The translations under genes and the position numbers were made by a program. DNA of 64,000 nt from Odontocerum albicorne (lineage: Eukaryota; Arthropoda; Insecta; Trichoptera; Odontoceridae), in contig OX463842.1 of the NCBI GenBank assembly GCA_949825065.1, positions 51,706,526-51,770,525 on the forward strand, written 5' to 3'. The notes beneath the pieces were generated by a model, which had not been told where the DNA came from, made no database searches, and worked only from the letters and a program-made list of their open reading frames with translations. Positions within the stretch are counted from its first letter, which is position 1; every line of letters starts with the position of its first letter. This document shows, in pieces, positions 22,080 through 32,484 of the stretch.

Positions 22080-22945
22080 AATTATTGCTCAATGTTTTAA
22101 AGGCGTTGGAGCCTAAGGACAATGGGAAAAAAAACATTACCGAATATAGTAAGCACGCTAAAAGTACCCAGCTTACTATAAGAACGCTCGTAAATACGCT
22201 CGCAAAGACCACTATTGACCCGGCGAGTGCTTTGAGGGGACGTTCGTGATGTTCTGCTGCTATGTCTTAAATCCCTTGGCCATTATGACGTGACATTCTG
22301 CTGGCCCCCATTATCGATATGCTCACGAGCGGCAGGTTAGTGGGTTTTTTTCAGTTCGATCTCTGGAAGCGTCTTGGCACCATAACAAATCCCTCGGCCT
22401 GGGGTGGAGTTGCAACGTCTCGCCCTACTGCAGTCATCTCTCCAGGTAATCAAGACCTACTACAACACCTGACGGCGCATATTTCATCAGCGCCTTTGGA
22501 ACCTTCCTTCCTCGTCCAGTCCTCATCTACAGCCATCATCATGTATCAGTTGCGTGAAAAGATGTGACTCCTGATACCGCTGATGGGTTGGAACAGTGGA
22601 GGAATGCCTATTGTCGGGAGTTCGTGCCTAAACCACTGCCGTGCAGGTAAGTCCCCCTCATTCATAGTGGGTCAGAAGAGTCCATGTAACGATGGCATGT
22701 TTATTCCCACTAACTCGAATATTTCGAACCCCCACGTCTGTCACCACCCCTCCCTCTCTCAACACTAAATAGATTGAGGAGTTCGAGATACTGGCGGGGG
22801 TTAACCTAGCACGTATCTATCGTACCATATCCTCACTCTTCTATTAATCTCCTATTCTCCGACCACGCACCTCCATGTGTCGTGATGTATTCCTCGATTG
22901 GTGACAGGATAAATCAAGACAGGACCAGTCAATAAAACTTACAGT
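22080..22945. other. GC-richer unassigned block
   Basis: This ~860-bp block is visibly richer in G+C than its surroundings. It contains overlapping open plus-strand frames at 22319-22567 and 22583-22768. The junction gtgcaggtaagtccccctc at 22649-22667 looks like a 5' splice site (CAG|GTAAGT). I cannot identify a protein domain in any frame. It could be a host exon, a LINE 5' untranslated region or another element. It ends where a Penelope-like palindrome starts. Confidence 0.35.
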
Positions 22946-22950
22946 TCATC

Positions 22951-23190
22951 TTATTTATAGTTAAGGTATTAATATTGTAGAGGTTTAAAGACATTATAAT
23001 ATGTTTTATCAAACATTATTTATTCCACTTTTAGTAACGGTATAGCCTTACCGGTTTCAAGTCATCATCAGGGGAGTACAAACAAGACTTGTTTGTGCTC
23101 CCCTGATGATGAGGTGAAAGCATTGAAACCGGTAGAGTTATATGTTTACAAAAAGTGGAATAAACAGTGTTTGATAAAACAAATTACAAA
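22951..23190. mobile_element. Inverted pair of Penelope-like 3' repeats (copy P3)
   Basis: Antisense long arm (TTATTTATAGTTAAGG...) followed by the sense short arm ending ..ACAAATTACAAA. The sense arm carries the core CTGATGA at 23103-23109 and GAAACCGGTAG, so N7 of the CTGANGA motif is T here and A in other copies. The antisense arm has lost ~14 bp of its core. A possible target duplication is only 6 bp (acagtt) and is not convincing. Confidence 0.8.
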
Positions 23191-23195
23191 CAGTT

Positions 23196-25367
23196 TAGTT
23201 CGAGAGCTCACCACCACTGACGTTGATTTGGGGAACAAAATAAACTCCCATCTAACGTAATTTACACTAGAAGATCGAAATATTTTTTTTATGAGTGTGA
23301 CGTCACGTAGTGACGAAGAAGGGACGTCCCAAAGAGACACCTTAACCGGTGGTGACACACCTGAATAAAAATAATAATAGATATAACGGACTTAAGGTCC
23401 GACATCATGGAATAAAGAAAGCTACTCGCAGATCAGAATCTTTTTTTCCTATAAATTAGCTTAAAGCCTGAGCTACTTTATAGGAAAAAAATAGCATACC
23501 AAGTTGCCAGTACATTCACAGAAAATTTTGAACACAACAAATCTATCATTTGACGCCTCTAGATTGGAGTAGACAATCGGTCCAAATATGAACCTATGTA
23601 AGGCTAAGTGGAGTTCCCTTCGGAAATTACAGACTCAATTGGTATCACAGTATCACAGAATGTGCTCTGCGGATTGATCTACATGACCGAAAAAATTGTA
23701 ATAGGGCGAAAGGACAAGATTGAACCTAAATAGTGTGCCATGAAATCTCTGATGGCCAGAGAGAAACTGGGTTGTCTAATAGTTTGTATGTACCCATAGG
23801 GAGCCAAATCATGCCCTGATGTAAGGATATAATTAAAATGACTGTTTTCCCATGGACAAGGACAAAAAAAAACTAACATATATATAGTACGAGAGTACAT
23901 CAAAACACCAAGTGCCACGAGATGAAGAAATCAGGAGTCATTTGACTCGGCACATCATAAAGCCAATAATGACTTATGACAAAAAGTCAACTCAACATGG
24001 CAACAACTCCGAAAAATATTTTAAACTAGTAATTTTATCTCTTTAAAATTTATTCAATTAAATAATATAACGGACAAGTCTAGGTGAATGACCGAGCTGA
24101 AAACTTTTTTTTTTGTTACCTCTACAAATAACATAAACTTGTTTTCTATACAATCGAGATAAAATTGTAATTAAAATATTTACCTTTGTTAGTGAAAATA
24201 AAACCCGAGAAATCAATTAGAACCGTTTTTAAACATTGTTAGTGTTCTTAAAATTATGTTATTTGGTTTCAATTTTCTACCTAATCCCTCCAAAAATCTC
24301 TGCTTTTTCAGACAGCTCTGAAGTTTAATTATAATGGCGTTTGTTTTAGCATGATTCATTTATTTATTTACATTTATTCACAATACAAGCATCACCCAAT
24401 TAGATTGAAATTTTCACTATTTAACGGTCTTATGGATTTTTATATGAAAGATTATAAAAAAAAATAACAATTAAAAATCGACATTGATATACAGTAGAAA
24501 AACACTTACTATATAAGACTGACCCTTTAAAATAACTATCTTGAATTTAAATATATAATTACTTTGTAATTATTACTGCTGCTTTTTTAATCTACATGTT
24601 ATTAAAGATTAAAAAAAATTGTCAATAATTTTAGTTATTTGTAGAGTGCACGCGTCGTAAGGAAAGAAAAGTGTAGAAGGGTGACCATGAGTTTTTATCT
24701 ATTATATGTTCAGAATATTTAGTTTATTTATTTATTATTCATTTAAAAATACAGAAGTGGATTTTTTTTTGTTTGTTATAAATATTTGTTTATTGATACA
24801 AAAAATGAAAGTTTGAAAGAAGAAACAAGAAGTTTTATTTATTTCTAACAAACCTTATATTTTTTAATATTTACAAATACACAATGGAAATTTTTAAAGA
24901 AATATAAATGTGTTGTTTGTTTTTTTTTAGAAACGTGTTGGTTAAGAAACACAGTATGAAAACGCCTTTCCTTTTTCTAGATTTGTAACGTCACAAGAGT
25001 TTGAATTATTACTAGACATCATGGTCACACTATTTTTTTGACACGATGACACACTAATACTAGTAACTGACCAATCAGCACACAGGAGTTGAGTAACACA
25101 ATCACACGCTCTGTATACCAACGTTATAGTACAATACAGTAACAAATTCTTTCCTTACGCCGCGTGGACTCTACTTGTCTTATGTGCATTAATTTGTAAA
25201 ATACGTTGTTGTCATCGAAGGTTTCTGTTAAAGCTTTATGACTGCATATTAAACATTAAAGATTCTACGTCTAACGGCGTTCTGTCCCTATACACTTTTT
25301 TCATCGAAGGAACCTTTATAATTCCTGCTGCCAATTTAGTCGGTTAGTCATGTCCTATACCAATCTT
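23196..25367. other. Unassigned intergenic stretch with one small hairpin
   Basis: No gene was recognised in ~2.2 kb. A 21-bp inverted repeat with one mismatch occupies 23441-23461 and 23471-23491 (TTTTTTTCCTATAAATTAGC and complement, 9-bp loop). A TGACGTCA-like palindrome lies near 23297-23304 (gacgtcac). The remainder is AT-rich with weak open frames lacking motifs. Confidence 0.45.
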
Positions 25368-26454
25368 TAATTTTTTTTTAATGATTGTTCTAAAATAACT
25401 TTGAATGTTTGAGTATTTCAAATAATAACATTTTTAAATGATTGCTTAAAAATAACTTTCAATGTTTGAGAATTATCAAATACCATTTTTAAATGATTGT
25501 TTAAAAATAACTTTAAATGTCTGAGAATTATTAAATAATAAACATTTTAAACGATTGTTCTAAAATAGCGTTTAATGTTTGAGTATTATCAGATAATAAC
25601 ATTTTTAAATGATTGTTTAAAAATGACTTTAAATATTTGAGAATTATCAAATAATACAATTTTTAAATGATTCTTTTAAAATAACTTTGAATGTTTGAGT
25701 ATTATCAAATAATACCATTTTTAAATGATTGTTTAAAAATAACTTTAAATGTTTGAGAATTATTAAATAATAAACATTTTAAACGATTGTTCTAAAATAG
25801 CGTTAAATGTTTGAGTATTATCAGATAATAACATTTTTAAATGATTGTTTAAAAATGACTTGAAATATTTGAGAATTATCAAATAATACAATTTTTAAAT
25901 GATTGTTTTAAAATAACTTTGAATGTTTGAGTGTTATCAAATTATAACATTTTTAAATGATTGTTTAAAAATAGCTTTAAATGTTTGAGATTTATCAAAA
26001 AAATAAACATTTTAAACGATTGTTCTAAAATAACGTTAAATGTTTGAGTATTATCAGATAATAACAATTTTAAATGATTGTTTAAAAATAACTTTAAATG
26101 TTTGAGAATTATCAAATAATACAATTTTTAAATGATTCTTTTAAAATAACTTTGAACGTTTGAGTATTATCAAATTATAACATTTTTAAATGATTGTTTA
26201 AAAATAACTTTAAATGTTTGAGAATTATCAAATAATAAACATTTTAAACGATTGTTCTAAAATAACGGTGAATGTTTGAGTATTATCAGATAATAACATT
26301 TTTAAATGATTGTTTAAAAATAAATTTAAATGTTTGAGAATTATCAAATAATACAATTTTTAAATGATTGTTTTAAAATAACTTTGAATGTTTGAGTATT
26401 ATCAAATAATAAATTTTTTAAATGATTGTTCTAAAATTACTTTGATTGTTTGAG
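25368..26454. repeat. Satellite with 58-bp monomers in a 232-bp higher-order unit
   Basis: About 19 monomers of ~58 bp with consensus blocks TTTTAAATGATTGTTTAAAA, ATAACTTTAAATGTTTGAGA and TTATCAAATAAT. Four monomer types alternate. The variant AAACGATTGTTCTAAAAT recurs only every fourth monomer, at about 25551, 25783, 26016 and 26248, giving a higher-order period of 232-233 bp. The array is split by the mariner at 26457 and resumes at 27495. Confidence 0.93.
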
Positions 26455-26520
26455 TAACACATCGATCAATAATTCCCTGGACTAACTACTAAAACAACAT
26501 TTGTTTGCCAGAATTCTTCT

Positions 26521-26847
26521 TTATTCATCAACATAGTCTCCTTCAAGAGTGACACATTCATTCCAACGCTTTCCTAACTTTTTTATGCCAGCCGTGTAGA
26601 ACGATTTATCTTTGGTTTTAAAATAGGCGTTAGTTTCGGCAATCACTTCTTCATTTGAGCCAAATCTCTTTCCATGGAGTATCTTTTTTAGGTTTGCGAA
26701 CAGCCAATAGTCGCTGGGAGGCAAATCTGGAGACCACGGTGGGTGCGGAAGCAATTCGAAGTTCAACTCATGCAATTTGGCCATCGTTACCATCGACTTG
26801 TGACACGGTGTATTGTCCTGATGAAAGATAACTTTTTTCTTCTTCAC
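26521..26847 (-). pseudogene. Mariner transposase C-terminal part (D34D)
   Basis: The open frame covers the second catalytic Asp (HQDN, about residue 10), the third Asp (WSPDLPPSDYW, near residue 45) and the C-terminal segment ending ECVTLEGDYVDE. It is the same family as the fragment at 1-330. The apparent start is an arbitrary codon within the transposase. The upstream coding sequence continues in another frame after a frameshift near 26850. Confidence 0.88.
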
Positions 26848-27308
26848 ATGGGGCCGTTTTTTGCAATTTCTGCCTTCAAACGCTCCAATAACGCTATGTA
26901 ATATTCGCCATTGTGAACAAACGCGGCACCCATTTCGAAAAAAGCTTTTTTATGACCAAATGTTCATGCAAAATAGCGTAAATACTACAAAATGATATCT
27001 TCAGGATGTCAGCTATCTCACGCAACTCTACTTTGCGATTTTCCATCATGATTTTGAGGGTTTTTTAATGTTTTCTGGTGTAAGAGTCTCATTTGGACGG
27101 CCAGAGCGTTCAGCATCATTTTTGTCTGTACGTCCGCGTTTGAAATCGGCATACCACCGACAAATGGTTGTTTTCGACTGAGCAGAGCCCGGATACCACT
27201 TTTCAAGCCATTGCTGAGTTTTAACGGTATTTTTTTTCCATTAAAAAGCAATATTTTATCAACACACGAAATTCGGTTTTTTACATTGTTTTGAAAATAG
27301 CAAACTAG

Positions 27309-27384
27309 CATGACATTCCGACATTGTGTCATTGAGTTACAATAAAACCACTGTAACTCAATGACACAATGTCGGAATGTCATG
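27309..27384. repeat. Perfect 32-bp inverted repeat within the mariner 5' region
   Basis: 27309-27340 is the exact complement of 27353-27384, with a 12-bp loop (aataaaaccact). The arm includes TGACATTCCGACATTGTGTC. It lies just upstream of the transposase N-terminus, inside the element, and looks like a local inverted duplication. Confidence 0.95.
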
Positions 27385-27494
27385 AAAGTTGGACACGTAA
27401 CTTCTAAAAGCTGGTTCTAACTAATAATAGTATGGATAGGTTATTAGAGGCACCATCTGTTGGTTAATCCCGGGAATTGTTAATTGATACGTTA

Positions 27495-27572
27495 CTATCT
27501 GATAATACAATTTTTTATGATTATTCTAATATAACTTTGAATGTTTAAGTATTATCAAATAATAAAATTTTG
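27495..27572. repeat. 58-bp satellite, continuation beyond the mariner
   Basis: Carries ctatctgataatacaatttt and then ataactttgaatgtttaagt, the same monomer as 25368-26454, before the array decays. Confidence 0.85.
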
Positions 27573-29387
27573 CATATCTTACATACATTGTCATAATTAT
27601 TTTTATTTTCTTTTAACTGTGTCTCTAACTAATGTACATTTGTCAATATAATATATTGCGTTTTCTTGTCTACAGTTCCAACATGGTGGGTTTATTGTCA
27701 TATGAAAATCTCTTCAAAACTACCAGAAAGCTGTTAAAAATGCCTTTTGTGAAATCCAGACTGGAATCGTTTTTAAAAAAATCTGGCTACTAGGGGGAAA
27801 CGAACCCGCAATCCCCGGGCAGAAAAATAAGCATATTACTAACTTTGCCACGGAGGTCGTTATATACGAGTACGTTAAATGTATAATAACTTTGTTTGAT
27901 CGTAAATGTTCAATAAATACATATTTAACCTGTTCTAAAATTATTGAAGTTATCTTACCGTTTTGTGTGAGCTTGTAAGGAACAACAAAAAAGTTTATCG
28001 TAATTTAACTACGAAATACCAATTTAACTTTCTTGATATTTTTCCACAAACAGAATTAATCTTCGGTTTCTTCCTGAAAAAAAAAAGGAAAATACTAATA
28101 GGTTTTGAGTATAAAATGAAGTAAATACTGCCTGATGATTAACAAACCTTCAAAGGACTTTTTTTTTACTGTAGGCGCTCTTTGATCTTTGGTCGTGAAA
28201 TAGTGGCTAGAGAAAATATAAATGTTTTTTTTCTTTTCCAAAATAAAGCTATTTTCTGTAATCAGTAGATAAAACGATTAAGGTGGTTGATGAACACGTT
28301 CAATAATGATCCCAATTCTAAGATCAAAGGAATAAACTGACTACTAAGAATGAAGGTGGTTACATGTTAAATTTCTATTGATACTTTATGTTATTTAAAA
28401 GGTTTCCTGTTCAGTTTTCACTTATCGCCTCTGTTATAATTTTCTTGTCGTGTGGACGAAATTATAAACATGGTACGAAATGCACCAGGCTGTTTTGTTT
28501 ATAAATAAAGCGTTATAAAAAAATGTGAACCAAAAATCTTTCAAGTAATATATTTATTTGCATTTCAAACATAATTCACCGAAATACTTTGCAATTGTCA
28601 ACTCGTAAATAGTGTAAGATTTTCTTTAAATTATTTTTTCCTCTGAGTAACCTGTTTGTTTTATTTTTTTTAAATAAAGTTTCAATTGATAGTGTAGGAG
28701 ACCCACGTCCCTAAAATATTGTCAACATGCAGGGTCAACGACCGATGAATCAACCTCTGGATATGTACAATTGTCACAGACTATTCACTCTCACTTTTAT
28801 CGCATTCCTGAATCGACGTATTTTATTTTAAATACAAACAAATCATCATCGTCACGACGTACGACTAAAGCATACCGCTAAATTGATGACCCCGAACGAA
28901 GAGGAACACAGAATTCGACTAAAGCGAATACAGAGATGTCAACATCAACATCATCAGCACGTCCCACTAGGATATACGCTAAAATAGGAAGACATGATTT
29001 TAAGACATTTTTTTATGTTTCTTTATGTAAGGTTTGCTTTTTTTTTTTTTAGAAATTGTAACTTAATATCTTGATTGAAGACTTTAAGACTGCCTTTGTG
29101 TATTCATTCGTATGATTCCCTTAAAATACCCGGATTGGTCAAGTCGACATGTTAAGGAGCGTGTTCTAGATATTATCTTTGAGCCCACAGGTTAAGAGCC
29201 ACTGGAGTAGGCCAGTAACACACAGTAATCCATCGGACATGACATGCAAACATTCTAACCAAACGAACTCTTTAACCAAATTGGGACAATGTTTTTCATT
29301 CTTTTTTTGGGTACCATCGAGAATTAAACCAGTAACCAACAGATAGAAGACTTGTTACATAAGATCAAGGAGTTTGTGCGATATGTG
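27573..29387. other. Unassigned intergenic stretch around a SINE-like fragment
   Basis: Apart from the SINE-like piece at 27735-27865, nothing was recognised. The sequence is AT-rich; 28680-29000 is slightly less so but has no readable domain. Confidence 0.5.
27735..27865 (-). mobile_element. tRNA-related SINE-like fragment
   Basis: The minus strand reads cgacctccgtggcaaagtta (A-box region) and then, ~45 bp on, gcgggttcgtttcccc (B-box GGTTCGNNNCC). It continues through ccagatttttttaaa into gattccagtctggattt. The distal body is also found, without the tRNA-like head, at about 45335-45400 (ccagactggaatactttttaaa). It matches the tRNA-derived SINE layout. Confidence 0.6.
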
Positions 29388-29402
29388 ATAACTAAGAACA
29401 TT

Positions 29403-29649
29403 GTAATTTGTTTTATCATAGACTGTTTATTCTCCTTTATGTAACGATATAACCCTACCGGTTTCAAGGTTTTCACCTCATCATCAGGAGAGCATAAACA
29501 AAAGTCTTGTTTATGCTCTCCTGATGATGAGGTGAAAAACTTAAAACTGGTAGGGTTATACCGTTATTTAAAGTGGAATGAACAGTGTTCGATAAAACTA
29601 ATGACAATGTCTTTAAACCTCCATAATGTTAATTCCTTAACTATAAATA
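29403..29649. mobile_element. Inverted pair of Penelope-like 3' repeats (copy P4)
   Basis: Antisense short arm then sense long arm, meeting at gcataaacaaaagtcttgtttatgc. Each arm has CTGATGATGAGG followed by a degenerate or intact TTGAAACCGG. The flanks ATAACTAAGAACATT at 29388-29402 and 29650-29664 are identical over 15 bp, the longest target duplication seen for this family here. Confidence 0.88.
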
Positions 29650-29699
29650 ATAACTAAGAACATTTTTAAATTAATGATTTATGGTTGAGGCACAAGCTC

Positions 29700-29860
29700 T
29701 GTGGAGGCTTAAAGACATTGTAATTTGTTTATTCCACTTTATATGTGTTTACTTCATCAGGGAGCACTAACAACACATGGTTGTGCTCCCCAAAGATGAG
29801 GTTGATCTTGAAACCGGTAGGGTTATACCTGATAAAGTGGAATAAACAGTGGTTGACTAT
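29700..29860. mobile_element. Degenerate inverted pair of Penelope-like 3' repeats (copy P5)
   Basis: Starts gtggaggcttaaagacattg, turns at gggagcactaacaacacatggttgtgctccc, and ends cttgaaaccggtagggttat...gtggaataaacagtgg. Both arms carry deletions, and the CTGANGA core is lost (ccccaaagatgagg). No target duplication was seen. It lies only ~50 bp from copy P4. Confidence 0.75.
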
Positions 29861-29864
29861 ATAA

Positions 29865-30879
29865 ATAACACATTTTTTAACGTAAGAACTACTTTACAAG
29901 TGCACCAAGTTTGTCAATCGTTTTATGATAGAATTTAAAGTTGATAATTGGTGATCGCTCATATTGTGTTTTAGGAGTAGCATTTTGAAAGTATTCTTGC
30001 TTCTTCCCTTCTTACAACTTGACGTTTTTCTTAGCTTGTCCTGTCCTTGCTATCATTAGAGGAATGCAAGAGATGTTTGGGTATCAACGTGCGCTAGATG
30101 AACTCATACCAGTAACTCGATCTCCTCAAAATTTTACTTATATTATAATAATGATATTCATATACTTTTCATAATTAATCGTTATTTTACAGATAAAGTA
30201 AAAATAATAGTGATAAAAGTCGCTTACATTAGTGAGAAAAACCGCGCTTAGCAAGCACAATTCAACAATATTCTCTCCTAATGACATCGGAATTCTGTGC
30301 ACGCGTCGAGTATAAAGAATGAAAAAATAAAGAGATAAAATCTCTCTAAAATACTTCTCCCGGTGGTAATGGGTGTGTAAAAAGGTATCGCAGGAAGGGT
30401 TGGATATAACGATCATGTTTACAGGAATATGCAATAAAATTACTTGTAGTGATATTTGTAAGAACATAAATATTTACAATACCTGTATTAAAAAATATTA
30501 GTAAACCATACGAGTATATAAATCTTCGTTCTTAATACAAAGTAATACTCATATGATCTCAATTTTGGCTGAAAATGAGTTATTGCTATTTTCGTAATTA
30601 CTACAAAAATAAAGTTCTAAAAATATATTAACTTTCTTCATCTTCTTCATCTGATCGTGGTTCTCCACTATGTATCTATGGTAATTTGACGCACTACCTG
30701 TCTCCATCCCTCCCAGTCCTGGGAAATTAAGAATGCAGCACAAAGAGAGGCCCTTCTAAAACATTTTAATATATCCATCTCTAATAAGTCATCTACCTCT
30801 TGCTAATCTTTGCTCAACTGTCCTCGTGATCACCAGTTACTCCAGATTTCCACGATTCTTTCTGACAACATTCCAAAAG
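29865..30879. other. Unassigned intergenic stretch
   Basis: No gene was recognised. At 30640-30745 the minus strand reads GLGGMETGSASNYHRYIVEN. It is an open, possibly repeat-derived segment that I cannot assign. Confidence 0.4.
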
Positions 30880-30891
30880 TACGTTAGATTT

Positions 30892-31015
30892 ATTGTTTAT
30901 AACAAAAATTACTTGTTTGTACTCCCCTGAAGATGAAGGGAAAACCTTGAAACCGGTAGGGTTATACCGTTACAAAAAAGTGGAATAAACTTTGTTTGAT
31001 AAAATAGATTACAAA
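30892..31015 (+). mobile_element. Penelope-like 3' repeat with collapsed antisense arm (copy P6)
   Basis: Only a ~10-bp stub of the antisense arm (attgtttata) precedes the sense arm TTGTTTGTACTCCCCTGAAG ... ATAAAATAGATTACAAA. The core reads CTGAAGA...CCTTGAAACCGGTAGGG. The flanks TACGTTAGATTT at 30880-30891 and 31016-31027 form a perfect 12-bp target duplication. Confidence 0.85.
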
Positions 31016-31089
31016 TACGTTAGATTTCTTTTTGATAAATCATGCTGAAAGTATTTCGATAATTTCTAATTTTTTAAACATATAAAGTC

Positions 31090-31202
31090 GTTGGTGTGCC
31101 TTCGGTCTGTGAGACACAAAACATCCGTCTTAAATACCACATCTCAAATGCGTCTATCACGAATCTTGCCGTATTTCATATCATCTACGTTTCTAGATTC
31201 TG
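31090..31202 (-). pseudogene. Possible LINE reverse transcriptase scrap
   Basis: The minus strand contains VIDAFEMWYLRRMF at about 31140-31180. It resembles the 'leAFEMWcyRRMLrI.WT' block found in several LINE families and seen intact at 49970 and 57640. It is too short to assign further. Confidence 0.4.
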
Positions 31203-31498
31203 CTCGTTACAGTACTCTGGAGAATATTAGTAACTTTACCACACGAATTATATTTCTTTCTAAGAACTTTTTTGATTGACCAGATGATCGGCTGGGTTAT
31301 AAAAAACATCGATGGTTTGATGGTGTTACAATATATGAAGAACTTAAGGTCTACCGACTGGGGAAGAAAGCTAACCATAGAACAAGTGAATTTGAACGCT
31401 CTTGTGAAATCGGCATTATGCCATTAATTAGAAAAAAAATATTTAAATGTATATTTTTTCAACAAAAAACTTTTCTAATACTCGTATATGCGATATAC
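31203..31498. other. Unassigned spacer
   Basis: Nothing was recognised between the LINE scrap and mariner copy B. Confidence 0.5.
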
Positions 31499-31665
31499 TA
31501 TGCGTATCCAGAAAGTAAGTGTACTGAGGCTCTCACGACCGGATGGATTTTATTTTCGACATGTCGGCTACACTTCCGTGTAGCCTGACCCTTCCCCTCC
31601 GCAACGAGACCGGTTCGAGGTCAGTACGTTGAGAAGTGTCGACGCGACAACACGTTTCGTGAAAA

Positions 31666-31835
31666 ATGTCAATCCAATCTACCGCCAAGTGCGAAATACG
31701 CGGCGTCATCCGTTATCTCGTTTGGAAGGGAAAACCTCCGGTTGAGGTTTATAATGAGGTAAAAACTGCATATGGTGATAAAGCTTTGAATCGTACGAGT
31801 GTGTACAAGTGGTGTCGCGAGTTTAAAAACGGTCA
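31666..31835 (+). pseudogene. Mariner transposase N-terminal helix-turn-helix region
   Basis: About 57 codons from ATG 31666, with CEIRGVIRYL, PVEVYNEVKTAYGD and SVYKWCREFKNG, the paired helix-turn-helix that recognises mariner termini. The frame then runs out of register (HPPPKSS...) because of the internal deletion. A protein limited to this part could in principle bind element ends without cutting, but that is inference. Confidence 0.8.
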
Positions 31836-31895
31836 CGTCACACCTCTTCACCCTCCGCCAAAAAGTTCAAAACCACAATTTCAGCCAAGAAAATC

Positions 31896-32357
31896 ATGGC
31901 ATCCGTGTTTTGGGACTGTCAAGGCATAATTTTAATTGAATATATGCCTCAAGGGGAGACCATCAACTCTGCAAGATACTGTGAGACTCTAAAAAAAATG
32001 CGGAGGGCGATTCAGAACAAGGGGATAAGCATGCTGACAAAGGGAGTCTGCCTGCTGCACGACAATGCCAGACCACACATGGCCAACGCCACGAAGGAAC
32101 TGCTCGCCTCGTTTAAATGGGATGTCCTGAACCATCCCGCGCATTCCCCTGACCTAGCACCTTCAGATTACTATCTCTTTACCTCCCTGAAGCTGCACAT
32201 GGGTGGAAAAAGGTTTTCAACCGACGAGGAGGTAAAGGAGGAGGTGAAGAAGTGGACGGAGGGGTTGGCGGGAAACTACTTCGAGGAAAGCATCAAAAAG
32301 TTGATACCCCGCTTCACCACCTGCATTGAGAGGAATGGCGACTATGTCGAAAAATAG
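31896..32357 (+). pseudogene. Mariner transposase C-terminal catalytic part
   Basis: Open from FWDCQGIILIEYMPQG through the second Asp (LLHDNARPHMA) and third Asp (HSPDLAPSDYY) to IERNGDYVEK and the stop at 32355-32357. It lacks the first catalytic Asp and any DNA-binding region. The sequence is nearly identical to the corresponding part of copy A. Confidence 0.88.
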
Positions 32358-32484
32358 CTTACATATGTACTACGGTAACCACGTATTTTTTTGTTTAAAT
32401 AAAAAAAATTGTAACCTACAAAAATTCAGAACAGTTACTTTCTGGATATGCCTCGTAATTTGCGAAAAAACAACAGGTGATTTA

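Larger units (their letters stand above)
26457..27492 (-). mobile_element. Mariner element inserted at TA inside the 58-bp satellite
   Basis: A 1036-bp element between TA (26455-26456) and TA (27493-27494). The terminal repeats read inward are ACACATCGATCAATAATTCC (left) and ACGTATCAATTAACAATTCC (right). Removing it restores a continuous satellite monomer (GTTTGAG-TA-CTATCTGATAATA). On the minus strand, the N-terminal helix-turn-helix region (27030-27250, e.g. WLEKWYPGSAQSKTTICRWY) is readable with frameshifts. A 'WVPRLF' trace follows. The C-terminal frame at 26521-26847 has HQDN and SPDLPPSDYW, with D34D spacing, and ends DYVDE. The region around the first Asp is deleted and frames are broken, so it is inactive. 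A perfect 32-bp hairpin sits in its 5' part. Confidence 0.9.
31501..32455 (+). mobile_element. Mariner, same family as 12618-13570, catalytic part deleted (copy B)
   Basis: Terminal repeats: TGCGTATCCAGAAAGTAAGT at 31501 and, read inward from the right, CGAGGCATATCCAGAAAGTA ending at 32455. Flanking TA is at 31499-31500 and 32456-32457. A start at 31666 begins an intact N-terminal helix-turn-helix region (CEIRGVIRYLVWKGKPPVEV ... TSVYKWCREF). Sequence then jumps, at a GTCAC microhomology near 31835, to the block after the first Asp, losing the TGDETWV motif. A second open frame (31896-32357) encodes the rest with HDNARPHMA and PDLAPSDYY. Copy A has the reverse defect: catalytic domain kept, DNA-binding domain lost. 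Confidence 0.92.

Noticed and set aside
22941..23195. 6-bp ACAGTT as target duplication for copy P3
   Set aside because: Too short, and it does not abut the left terminus; the other copies have 12-15 bp.
31501..32357. Functional mariner transposase in copy B
   Set aside because: The first catalytic Asp region is deleted and the N- and C-terminal parts are in different frames.
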